This document shows, one piece after another, positions 55,664-64,000 of a stretch of DNA of 64,000 nucleotides. Both the position numbers and the translations under genes were made by a program. Each line of letters starts with the position of its first letter. Position 1 is the stretch's first letter. Source of the DNA: Emergomyces orientalis (taxonomy: Eukaryota > Ascomycota > Eurotiomycetes > Onygenales > Ajellomycetaceae); contig MOWL01000088.1 of the NCBI GenBank assembly GCA_002110485.1, forward strand, positions 1,302,001-1,366,000. Direction: 5' to 3'. Below the pieces are notes generated by a model, which was not told where the DNA came from, made no database searches, and saw nothing but the letters and a program-made list of their open reading frames with translations.

Positions 55664-57502
55664 TCAAAAGAAATCACCCCAGCCATCACCGTCGCCATCA
55701 CCATCCCCATCATCACCACCACCTCCGCCTTCCTCACCCCACCCTCCACTCGTTCTACCAGGGCCACCTCCTCCTAAGCCTCCGCCATCTTTATTCCACC
55801 AATCTTGTCCACTATCACCCCAGACTTCCTCGTCTTGGTGACCCCCTTCTTCGGGTGGTGGGGATTCTTGCGACTGTTGTGCTTCAGGTGGTTGCTGTTG
55901 ATTATTATCGGATGCGCCTCTTTGCATAGCTTCATATCCAGCAATAGTTCCAGCCCCAGCAACACCTCTTCCTAGAGTTCCTGCAACCCCTTCCGCAGCA
56001 GCGCCTTCAACAGCACCTCCTGCAGCACCACCAACAGCACCACCCGCAGCTCCTTCAGCCGTCAAGCCACCTACCTCGAAAAACGGAATCGGCCAACCGC
56101 CACTGGACGAGCTGTGGTTGCTGAAATAGTCGAAATCAATTGTGACAGCGGTAGCAAGCATAACTGCACGTTGATCCAGGGTCATGCCACTCCTATCACC
56201 GCCATCATACACCGTGTGTGATTTTTTATGCGTCTGGGATATAAAATGTAGCTGTTCCCGCTCTTCCGCTAGCGCTGCAGAGTCCATCCGCAGCGCGTAC
56301 ATACCAGTATCCGTAAATATTTCCCGAGCAAAGCCGGCGAAGTTGCGGTTGACGGATCCGATTAGCCGTGAATCTGCGGATCGGAGGGAGAAATCCCATG
56401 ACAGGAATGGTTCGTCGACGTAGGCGAACTGGCCGAATTCGCCGGATGCTCCGGGCTGAGAGGTACCGGCGACTTGTAGTTGTTGAGATTTTGAAAGGTG
56501 TGTCCTAGATAGACGTATGCGTTTTGTGTGGAGATTGGTTTCTGGAGTTGGATTCGGATGGAAGAGGAAGAGATTGTACTTTCGTCGCAGGAGAGCCCAT
56601 TGAGAATGTGTTTCGCCAACTACGCGCATATCGGGAAGGTCGAGGGAGGATATTCGCACTGAATCACCTGCGCTAGCCGTAACGAGGGGTCCCACGGGGT
56701 TGGTTTGGCTGGTTGTTGAAGATGAATGGGATGAAGAGGCTGTGTTTAGAGGATCATAGACTCGGATTCGACTGTTTACCCATGAGAAGGGCCGGTGGAA
56801 CTGGAGACCAGGGTTAGCAAAATACTATAAGCTAATAACTGTAAAGAGCAAAACACATACACGTAGGATTTCGTTTTGGTGTTTGTCGAAGACATGAGTG
56901 ACAAACGAGCGGTGCGTTCGAAACCACTGACGAGCCATCATACTGCCCATTCCGTTCCCCTGCTCAGCTATGTACCCGACATGGTTGCCTTGGGCATCTA
57001 GTATAGTATACCGATTGGCTTGTTCGAAACCACTGTATATTGTTAGTAAAAGGGCTTACGGCTGGAGATTGTATCAATGCAAGTGAATAAAAATGTTGAC
57101 TCACAGAAGCACATTCATCATCTCCAGCTGCCTTTGGACAACCAAGCCGGAGTTTGCCAGGAGCCCCGCGGCCGGATGCCTCTCCTTCAAAACTGCATTT
57201 GGGTCCTCTGGAATGTGAACGGGTGCGAGAAGCGAGTTATCTTGCGGGTTGGTATTCCGCAGCGTTGCGGAGAGTGATTCTTCGTCCGGGGCGGGCGGGT
57301 TTTCAGGTCCATATTGCGCAGTCGCCTGATCTTCTCGGGGTGGAGGAGGGGGCTGATTTCGCTGACTAGGGACTTTTTGCGATTTCTGACGGAGGGAAGA
57401 TATTCGTGAGCCCTTCTTGGACCACGGGTTCGATCTTAACGACACAGCCCTGGTACCTAACAACGGGCGAGGGGTGGGTAGCTTCAGTCGCCGGAACCAC
57501 AT
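55664..57502 (-). CDS. Phospholipid scramblase family protein (Aim25-like)
   Basis: A scramblase-family (LOR fold) protein; the yeast relative Aim25 is mitochondrial. Exons 57502-57105, 57032-56861 and 56800-55664 total 569 codons with stop (568 residues). The N-terminus (MWFRRLKLPTPRPLLGTRAV) is Arg-rich without acids and looks like a mitochondrial presequence. The scramblase core starts at VVQRQLEMMNVLLGFEQANRYTI and includes YIAEQ, RTHRSFVTHVFD, HRPFSWVNSRI and WDFSLRSADSRLIGSVNRNF. It ends near QRAVMLATAVTIDFDYFSNH, followed by an Ala/Gly-rich stretch with GAAGGAVGGA-type repeats. The last 90 residues are disordered, Pro/Gln then Gly/Asp/Trp-rich with several WG and GW pairs, ending GWGDFF. 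That tail is unusual for the family. Confidence 0.92.
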
Positions 57503-58072
57503 GGCAACAAGGAGGGCATAATTTTATGCCGGAATATGGACGAGATAACACTTTTCGCAAAGCGTGATGTATTGAAGTTCTTTACTATGTAGGTTTGTGT
57601 CTGGTTACATGACGGAATAAATGTGGAATGTGGCGTTGTTTTATAAGGTACCGGGCTGCGGATTTCAAATGGAGGTTGAGACTAAATGTTGCCTATGAGG
57701 CTGTGGCTTCGTACTGCAGTTGACGGATATAATATTTATTTGGTTATTTAAGTGCACAACTCGCCAGTGCAAAGTAAAAGAATAAATCTAAATATATACA
57801 TAATTCATGAAAATATCTTATAATTGCCATTGCCCATGCAGGCCGTTCGATTTATTTCTGGGCCCAGTAATCCGCAATAAGCCCCTTGCCTCCTCCTAGG
57901 TGGTGGGTTATGCATATATAATGACCCCAAAATCGCTGACCTGCACGCAAAATCTTTGTCAAGCCCTATGAAACGAAATGGAGAGATGTAGCGCCAAAGA
58001 CGAATATATTAATGTGTAGCATATCACATAAACGGGGTATATAATCGCATTTCGAGATGTCGGGTGTTCAAT
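57503..58072. other. Intergenic, no gene seen
   Basis: 570 bp between the scramblase start and the LCL2 stop, both on the minus strand. AT-rich sequence around 57720-57830 fits the LCL2 3'-UTR. No coding signal is seen. Confidence 0.5.
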
Positions 58073-58518
58073 TCACAGCAATCCTTTCCTCGCCAGCTCA
58101 ATTTTCCTCGCAGCTTCACCGGGCTTAAACCCGCCTTTCGACACACAGATTGCGCTTCCGTCCCCTAGTTCGAACTTGTCTTCGACGGTTGGGTGTTGGC
58201 AGGGACAATGGTGTGGAACAGAGACGCAGGCGAGACTTCCGGGACAGAGATAGTCCGAACATCGTGCTGAGTAGAGGCAGCGGTTAGCATTCTTGGTCTA
58301 AGAAAGAAAATGGGAAATTGAACATAAATATTTAAATGCGATATACCATTGTCATAGTTTCGTTGGTACCAGGAGCTGTCACTAGGGGTATTGTGCTCTC
58401 GGGAATCCTGCTCTTGCTCCTGTCCGCCACCAAACATTTGCTCAAAAAATTGAAATTGGGCTCGGGTACCCGCTGCAAAAAGCAGCAAACCCAAGAGGGT
58501 GCCTGTGAGTATGTGCAT
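58073..58518 (-). CDS. LCL2: Long chronological lifespan protein 2
   Basis: A small secretory-pathway protein of the LCL2 family, linked in yeast to ER-associated degradation and chronological lifespan. Exons 58518-58347 and 58266-58073 total 122 codons with stop (121 residues). Seen: a clear signal peptide (MHILTGTLLGLLLFAAGTRA, cleavage probably before QFQFF); a Gln/Glu-rich segment; DSSWYQRNYDNARCSDYLCP across the intron; then paired cysteines (SLACVSVPHHCPCQHP); and the conserved end GDGSAICVSKGGFKPGEAAR...LARKGLL. The upstream in-frame ATG at 58635 would place about 39 charged residues before the signal peptide, so it is rejected. It is divergent from the mitochondrial bL27 gene. Confidence 0.95.
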
Positions 58519-58781
58519 CCTCTTGATACTTTTTCTTTGTAGTTCTGTATAATCTGACAGTTTTCTCCAACTGTTCTTGACATTTGATATTCTGGCCAGT
58601 TTAATGTCACGTGCATCAATGTCACCTGACCCCAACTCAATCCCGACGTCGACAAGAAAAAAAGTTGAAACTTAAATATATCAATTGCAGACAGTACCAA
58701 CTACAACAGCCACGACACTGGATCGAGACTGAGGGGGGAGATATATATATCCATCTTGTCTCGATCTCATTGTGTACTACC
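58519..58781. promoter_or_regulatory. Bidirectional promoter LCL2 / mitochondrial bL27
   Basis: 263 bp between divergent starts. It includes GTCACGTGC (58605-58613), a CACGTG E-box usable by bHLH factors such as Cbf1-type proteins, and a TATATATATA run at 58741-58750, 30-40 bp before the bL27 ATG. Confidence 0.5.
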
Positions 58782-59621
58782 ATGATCCAACCACGACTCC
58801 GCGCCCCATTGAGGGCTCTCGACTCCCTCTTCACCCCATCCGCATCTTTCCACTGCGCGCAGCAACCCACACGGCCACTGTCACATCTCTCACGAAGAAC
58901 GGCCAGCAATCCCAGTAGTACAACGCTCTCCCTTCCCTCCACGTCTCGTCCTTCCATTCTCCACCTTCATCAGAAACAACAACCTCAATCCCAATCCCGC
59001 CCCACCATTCCCCGATCTCAACTCCAAGTCCGCTATGCCTCCCATGCCACCCAAGGCCGCGCCAACAACGGCACAAAAAACGGCGCAGGCAAGCGTCTCG
59101 GCGCAAAAAAATCCGGCGACCAATTCGTGATTCCCGGAAACATCATCTTCCGCCAACGTGGCTCTAAATGGTTTCCGGGCGAAAACTGCGGCATGGGCCG
59201 TGACCACACCATCTACTCGCTCGCCACGGGATATGTGAAATACTACACCGATCCGGAACGCCACCCGAACCGCAAATATATTGGCGTCGCCTTTGATAAG
59301 TCCGACACGCTCCCCTTACCGCGGAACGCGGTTTCCAAGAGGCGGCTAGGTATGGTGCCGGTGACCAGGGATATTGAGCAGGAGAAGGCTAATAAGGCGG
59401 CTAAAGAGGCGGAAATTGCGCCTACGCTTAGACCGGGTTATATGTACCGTGTGGCTAATTGGCAGATTGGCCGCGTGGCAGAGCGTGCGGGAGTTCGGAT
59501 CCCTGAGTGGAATAAGAAGGATCGCTTTGCGGCGTGGAGGAGGAGGACGGAGAGGAGGAAGATTGCGGCGCAGTTGAAGGATGCTAAGTCGAGGAGGAAA
59601 GGGAAGAAGAATAAGGCATAG
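58782..59621 (+). CDS. Mitochondrial ribosomal protein bL27m
   Basis: Large-subunit mitoribosome protein of the L27 family (yeast Mrp7), near the peptidyl-transferase centre. Single exon, 279 residues. The first 85 residues are Arg/Ser/Pro-rich without acids apart from one Asp, an evident import presequence ending near VRYASHATQG. The conserved L27 core follows: KNGAGKRLGAKKSGDQFVIP, NIIFRQRGSKWFPGENCGMG, RDHTIYSLATGYVKYY. The first part matches bacterial L27 after its N-terminal cleavage site. The C-terminal extension of about 120 residues (VPVTRDIEQEKANKAAKE to basic KGKKNKA) is typical of fungal mitochondrial members. It shares its upstream region with LCL2. Confidence 0.95.
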   Translation: MIQPRLRAPLRALDSLFTPSASFHCAQQPTRPLSHLSRRTASNPSSTTLSLPSTSRPSILHLHQKQQPQSQSRPTIPRSQLQVRYASHATQGRANNGTKNGAGKRLGAKKSGDQFVIPGNIIFRQRGSKWFPGENCGMGRDHTIYSLATGYVKYYTDPERHPNRKYIGVAFDKSDTLPLPRNAVSKRRLGMVPVTRDIEQEKANKAAKEAEIAPTLRPGYMYRVANWQIGRVAERAGVRIPEWNKKDRFAAWRRRTERRKIAAQLKDAKSRRKGKKNKA

Positions 59622-60595
59622 GAGTAGGGAAGATTATGTTTCAATAGATAGGGTTGAATGGAGGGGAAAGGCACGGATTCGTGGCGGCTATTGTTGTTGT
59701 CCTGATAGATGGAGTTGCAGCTATATTTTCTCATATCTCACTTGTTTCCTTGATTGTATATTAGAACAAGACAAGAAGATCTTGACTGGAATATCTTTCT
59801 TTGCTTAGTTGATACTTATTTTCATTAATGTGCATCAGGTGTTGAGGTCTGCATTCCTGCCTAATGTAGTACATTGGTCTCCAGGCGTGAAAATGCTATC
59901 CAGCATCTCGTTGGTAGTTTCAAGCTACAAATAGAACCGCAACATTTATATATATATATATATATATATCACACATGTATACAACCTGCTACCTATTTCA
60001 CTAGTCATTCATGAGATGAAAAGAACAAAACGAAAAAAAGCGAAAAAGAAAGGAAAAGAAAAGAAAATTAATGTATTTTAGTTAGCCAACAGTAAATTCC
60101 CCACCAGGCTAAAGGCGCTGACACTGGGGTGTGCTTCTATAAAATTTTGTGTTGAGCTGCGGTGAAAAAGGCGCGAGTTAAAATAATGTGAATCAAAAAA
60201 AATATGATAATTCTGAACAAGATAATGGTTAAAATCATATAAACCGAGTTTTAGAAAGTAATGGGGGGAGGTAGAAGAAAATGATAGGCTATCCAAACAC
60301 GAACTGGACACTAAATCAATTTTGACCGAACTGGGCCACGGGGTATTGTAGTCTCTCCTTCTTTTACCTCCTTTTTATATGGTAGAGGAGAACAAATAGT
60401 AAGTAAAGATACGAACAAATGTAACAAATCAAGTAAATACTGTCTCTAGCAGAAAAAAACAGTCAAAATAAAACCAGAAGAAACAGGGGGGGAAACAGTA
60501 ACAAAATGTGAAATAACCAGCAACTTATACCCCTTGTTGAACGGGCTCTGATTTCTTGCGTAATTCTGTTTTTAGCATCATCATCATGGCCCCGA
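59622..60595. other. Convergent 3' region with TA microsatellite
   Basis: About 1 kb between the stops of the bL27 gene (+) and the Crb2/Rad9-like gene (-). A TA run sits at about 59946-59969 and A/G-rich AAAAGAAAAGAAAA sequence near 60050. No gene is seen. Confidence 0.5.
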
Positions 60596-63500
60596 TCACT
60601 GTTCAAACAACTTTCCCAGAATAAGGCTCTGGCAAATAAATTCATTATCCAAGATCCGCACTCTCCTCCCATTGACAGACACATCACTGCCCCCAATCGG
60701 AAAGCAGCCACCATCAGCCAGACCCGCAGAAGAAGCAGCAACACCTGTCGTCCCTGTCGCAGGTCGACCACGATTTTGCGGCTTCTTAGGCGGCCGGCCC
60801 CGCGAGCGGCCCGTAGACGTCACCTTCAGGGATCCAGACTGCGACGTCTTGATCAGTTGCGCACGAGCAGCCGCAGCCGCCTTCTCATCACCAACATAAA
60901 TCCAATCCCAGCCGGCATCCGAATCAGCGCTTGACGCCGGTGATTCCCTTTCGCGTGGCGCCAGTATTTTTATTGCGGCATTTATGTCCTGCACACGAGC
61001 AATTCTGCTGGGGCCAAGCGCACAAGTAAGGAAGCTGTAGGGTTTACGCTGTTCAGCGACTTTGCCGCGATCCATGACGAGGAGCACGGATTGCCCAGCC
61101 AGTAGTTTGGGGCGGGCTGCGATAGTGTTGGGTAGGCGTGCCGTTGGGGCCGGGTTTGGGGCGATGGCTCGCGATCGGATTGCGCCGTTAAGGAAAGCGG
61201 ATTCACCCGCTGGGAGCAGGTAGGGTTCCCAGTCCACAATCTGACCCCTGGCGACGCAGTCATGGATCCAGCGGCCGGCTAGACAAGGGATGTTGAGGGC
61301 AAGGGCTTGCATGTATTTCACGCGGCGAGTATGTTCGTCCGTCAAGAGGCAAACGAACCCAGTATTTTCGGCAGTGGGGCACAAAGATAATAGTCCATCG
61401 TTGTTATCAGCTGCGGATGCCACAACGGAGTTGTTTTCAAAGGATGCGGAGGGAGCGTTAGATAGCGGTTGGTTAAATAACTCAGTGAAACCATCCTTCA
61501 GCATCCGTCCACCGTTCTGAGTAATGAGCTCTTCAATGCGCATCCTCCTCTCCTCGTCATCTTTGTACGAAACAGCGAAGGCCATTCCGGAAAACAAGCC
61601 AGAGGCCGATGGGAAACGATGCGGAGTCCGCGAAGCGGACAATGCAGAGCTGGGACGGTGGTCCAGGGGTGTTTGTAGTCCAGACGCAGAGGCGCTGAGG
61701 GGTTGCTGTGAATAGGAATATTGCCGATTTCCAAATCGAGTCCACAAAATCCTGTCAAGGTAAATGTTGGAGATTGGAACAGTGATATCAGGTCCATTGC
61801 GGAGTGAACCATTTGGCCCCTTGGGCCTTAGGATGACGAAGTGGTGCCCATGAACATCAGTCATCTTTGAAAAGAGTGTCGTATCCCCGTCGTGGAAGGC
61901 AGTGGCCTCATTTGGCTTTTGGAATCCCACAACTGCATGCGGAATTTTTGGTACCTGAGGTAAGTCCACCTTAACTACATCATTTATTCTCAGTTCCAAC
62001 CTCTTGACTGAGTCCACGTTCACTTCATCAGGTTTGATCGAGTCCTCGAATCTTACAAGGTAGCGACTTGCGCTGGCAGAGTTCGAGATTCCAACACATG
62101 TTGCTGGGAAATACCCCTGTGGCCGGCCATTGAAAAAGGCAAATACTTTATTTGCCAAAGCTGGGTTATTCAATGATGGTGAAACACATCCTAGTTTTGA
62201 GTGCATATGAATCTCCTCGCCTTGGATTGGGTCCGGGCTATCTGCCCTGTCAATCAGTTGTGTAGGAGTTGGTGATGGGCTTTTTGATCTGTGAGCCTCA
62301 ATTGTCCCATCAATGCTATGTCTAAGCTGCCGAGAAGTTTCCGTTCTAGAAATGGCCCGCTCTAACGAGTGACTGAGCCAGTGTTTACCGCCCCTTCCCA
62401 CCTGCTTTACAGGCTGAGCAGGTGAGCACTCCACATCCCAGACACTTGCAGTTCTTTTGGCTTGGGTTCTCCGGGTTTGCTGAATTACAATAGCGTCCAT
62501 CTGCACATGTCGTACTGGTACTGGGGTGGCTGGTTCTGAGATCTCATTCATGGGCTTGCTCGCCTCTATTGCCGGCTGTGGGACCGCGGGCGGCTTCTCA
62601 GGGGTAGGAGTTTGGTCCCGGTCTAACAAGTTCGATGAGCTTATGGCTCTTCCATCATTTCCTCGTCTCCTTTTCTGAGCACGAGGTCCTACTTCTCGAG
62701 TTATGAATGCGAACTCTCTATCTTCTGCAGAAATAAGTCCAAAGTCTGGTAGAAAATCGGGCAACGATTGACAAGGCGACTGTTCCGCAGCAATTTCAGT
62801 CATACTCCGACGCTGACGACCACTAGGGCTTGAAAGTACAGCCGAAATGGTGCGCTGCGGACCACCCCTGGTGAGCAACCCGGGAACTCCAAGACGTCCG
62901 CCTGGGGCGCGCGAAAACTGAGGGACAACAGGCAGCTGATCATCATCATGAGTTGGAGAAACTGATGAGTTATTGTTAAATGGCGGGACAGATTTTGAGA
63001 AGTGACTGGATGGAGAGTTTCGATGGTCTGACGGGGAAGTTTCCGGTATTATCTGATGAAAGTCCCTCGCCAGTTTCTTATTCTGCGTCGGTGTTTCCAA
63101 AACGCGAGAAGGTATGGAAGAGGCTTTCGCAGCCCCTGCTGTCTCCCCAGTCGAAGGATTATTATTATCTGATATTTTTGCTTCAGTCTCAGGATATTCT
63201 TTCTGATCTTTCGGTGATTCCACATTTGCAGCAACCTGCTCGTCAGAATCACCCTGTTGATGAGATCTTTGGCGAGACGTCTCCGGAAGATCGGCGTCTG
63301 CAGCGTTATGGTGGGCGCGACAAGCAGATTCTGATGGATCGCGACCTAAACGAGACGGTTGTTCAGAACAGGTGTTCTGTCCATGCGGTCCAAATACAGG
63401 CGAGGACGGTATACATTCTTCTTTCGGCGATTGATCCAAGTGCGTATTTGCCATCCGAGATCGAGGTCTGCCTCTGCGCCTCTTTGAGCCATGATTTAAA

Positions 63501-64000
63501 ACCGGTGGATCCAGGGGAATTGGTCCACGGCGATGTGGGCCGAAAACAGGCGACCATGGTATACATTCCTCGTCAGGAGATTGTGCCAAATGTGTACTTA
63601 CCTTCCTGGGTCTGCCTCTGCGCTTTTTTTGACCGTGATCACTGGAAGGTTGGGAATTGGCAATGTTTACGATTTGAGAACCAGTAGGTGTGTTGTTCCT
63701 ACATTCGTTTGTAGTGCTTTGGGGCTGATTCGCTGCTTCCTGGCTATCGCTAGCAGAGCCTGAAACATCCCTAATTAAGTTTCGATGGCTTGCTGAAGAA
63801 TGCAGTTCAAGGACCTGAGAAAGTGCGTCGTGAGCAGAAGCAGTAGTGTCAGCCACATGAAGTGGCCCACTGTCAACATTCTCCTTATCATCTTCTCCCG
63901 AAAGCTGGCACTGTACAAGCCGTTGGTTCTGAGAGACCTCAAGCTCATCCTCCTGTTCGGTTTCCTCCTCACTGTTTCCAGCATTGTGTCTTTCAATAAC
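60596..64000 (-). CDS. Crb2/Rad9-type DNA damage checkpoint protein (5' partial)
   Basis: Checkpoint mediator that binds modified nucleosomes at breaks and brings the checkpoint kinase to the sensor kinases (Crb2/Rad9/53BP1 family). 1134 codons are visible, open to the window edge, so the N-terminus is missing; the first in-window codons (VIERHNAGNSEEE...) have no stop or start before position 64000. Seen: an N-terminal disordered region with SQ/TQ and SP sites; two AT-hooks (KKRRGRPRK, KRRRGRPRS) in a duplicated 50-residue unit (63628-63383); a tandem Tudor region (about 62165-61930, NKVFAFFNG...YLVRFED); and two BRCT domains (about 61620-61280 with FSGMAFAVSYKDDEERRMRIEELI, and about 61110-60620 with GQSVLLVMDRGK). 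A third basic GRP stretch lies inside BRCT2. Convergent with the bL27 gene. Confidence 0.9.
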   Translation of the reverse strand, partial: VIERHNAGNSEEETEQEDELEVSQNQRLVQCQLSGEDDKENVDSGPLHVADTTASAHDALSQVLELHSSASHRNLIRDVSGSASDSQEAANQPQSTTNECRNNTPTGSQIVNIANSQPSSDHGQKKRRGRPRKVSTHLAQSPDEECIPWSPVFGPHRRGPIPLDPPVLNHGSKRRRGRPRSRMANTHLDQSPKEECIPSSPVFGPHGQNTCSEQPSRLGRDPSESACRAHHNAADADLPETSRQRSHQQGDSDEQVAANVESPKDQKEYPETEAKISDNNNPSTGETAGAAKASSIPSRVLETPTQNKKLARDFHQIIPETSPSDHRNSPSSHFSKSVPPFNNNSSVSPTHDDDQLPVVPQFSRAPGGRLGVPGLLTRGGPQRTISAVLSSPSGRQRRSMTEIAAEQSPCQSLPDFLPDFGLISAEDREFAFITREVGPRAQKRRRGNDGRAISSSNLLDRDQTPTPEKPPAVPQPAIEASKPMNEISEPATPVPVRHVQMDAIVIQQTRRTQAKRTASVWDVECSPAQPVKQVGRGGKHWLSHSLERAISRTETSRQLRHSIDGTIEAHRSKSPSPTPTQLIDRADSPDPIQGEEIHMHSKLGCVSPSLNNPALANKVFAFFNGRPQGYFPATCVGISNSASASRYLVRFEDSIKPDEVNVDSVKRLELRINDVVKVDLPQVPKIPHAVVGFQKPNEATAFHDGDTTLFSKMTDVHGHHFVILRPKGPNGSLRNGPDITVPISNIYLDRILWTRFGNRQYSYSQQPLSASASGLQTPLDHRPSSALSASRTPHRFPSASGLFSGMAFAVSYKDDEERRMRIEELITQNGGRMLKDGFTELFNQPLSNAPSASFENNSVVASAADNNDGLLSLCPTAENTGFVCLLTDEHTRRVKYMQALALNIPCLAGRWIHDCVARGQIVDWEPYLLPAGESAFLNGAIRSRAIAPNPAPTARLPNTIAARPKLLAGQSVLLVMDRGKVAEQRKPYSFLTCALGPSRIARVQDINAAIKILAPRERESPASSADSDAGWDWIYVGDEKAAAAARAQLIKTSQSGSLKVTSTGRSRGRPPKKPQNRGRPATGTTGVAASSAGLADGGCFPIGGSDVSVNGRRVRILDNEFICQSLILGKLFEQ

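Noticed and set aside
58519..58635. Upstream ATG extension of LCL2
   Set aside because: It would bury the signal peptide behind about 39 charged residues; the family starts at the signal peptide.
62980..63687. 235-codon plus-strand open frame
   Set aside because: It lies wholly opposite the Crb2/Rad9-like coding region, has no recognisable domain, and repeats the 150-bp periodicity of the gene on the other strand.

Overview
This window is nuclear DNA of a filamentous ascomycete. The evidence is short spliceosomal introns (about 45-125 nt, GT..AG, CTAAC/CTGAC-type branch sites) and single-copy fungal housekeeping genes: ERG7, GTR1, TRM61, SGT1, SPO11, UBC7, LCL2, URC4/DUF1688, mitochondrial bL27 and a QDE-1-type RNA-dependent RNA polymerase. 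Protein style and long AT-rich intergenic tracts suggest Eurotiomycetes, probably Onygenales (Ajellomycetaceae-like). That placement is inference; no rRNA or other marker is present.

Layout. 1-6.1 kb is an AT-rich island of decayed mobile DNA: a broken pogo/Fot1-type DDE transposase (-), an intron-rich transposase-like relic (+) and a small cysteine-containing intron-rich relic (-). The introns of the last two share a striking ACTAGT-type hexamer signature. 6.1-9 kb holds a decayed alpha/beta-hydrolase and a doubtful secreted-protein gene. 9-16.8 kb carries the RNA-dependent RNA polymerase (-) and a dicarboxylic-type amino-acid permease (-) with a 7-nt microexon. 17-25.5 kb is nearly gene-free, with one degenerate relic near 18.6 kb. 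25.5-29.4 kb has GTR1 (-) and URC4-like (-). After a 3.9 kb gap, 33.2-41.2 kb is compact: auxilin/Swa2-like (+), TRM61 (-) and cysteinyl-tRNA synthetase (+), the last two divergent from about 350 bp. 42.4-50.9 kb has a short-chain dehydrogenase (+), a PQ-loop vacuolar transporter (+), SGT1 (-) and lanosterol synthase ERG7 (-). 52.4-60 kb has SPO11 (+), UBC7 (-), a mitochondrial-type scramblase (-), LCL2 (-) and mitochondrial bL27 (+). The right edge is filled by a Crb2/Rad9-type checkpoint protein (-) whose 5' end lies outside the window.

Functional themes are mixed, as expected for a fungal chromosome arm: RNA silencing, amino-acid transport and sensing (permease, Gtr1, PQ-loop), tRNA maturation and charging (Trm61, CysRS), ER quality control and degradation (Lcl2, Ubc7), Hsp90/SCF co-chaperoning (Sgt1), sterol synthesis (Erg7), and DNA break formation and checkpoint signalling (Spo11, Crb2/Rad9). 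There is no sign of a biosynthetic cluster or operon. Exon coordinates were worked out by hand from reading frames and splice signals; frame closure was checked by arithmetic for every spliced gene given with high confidence.
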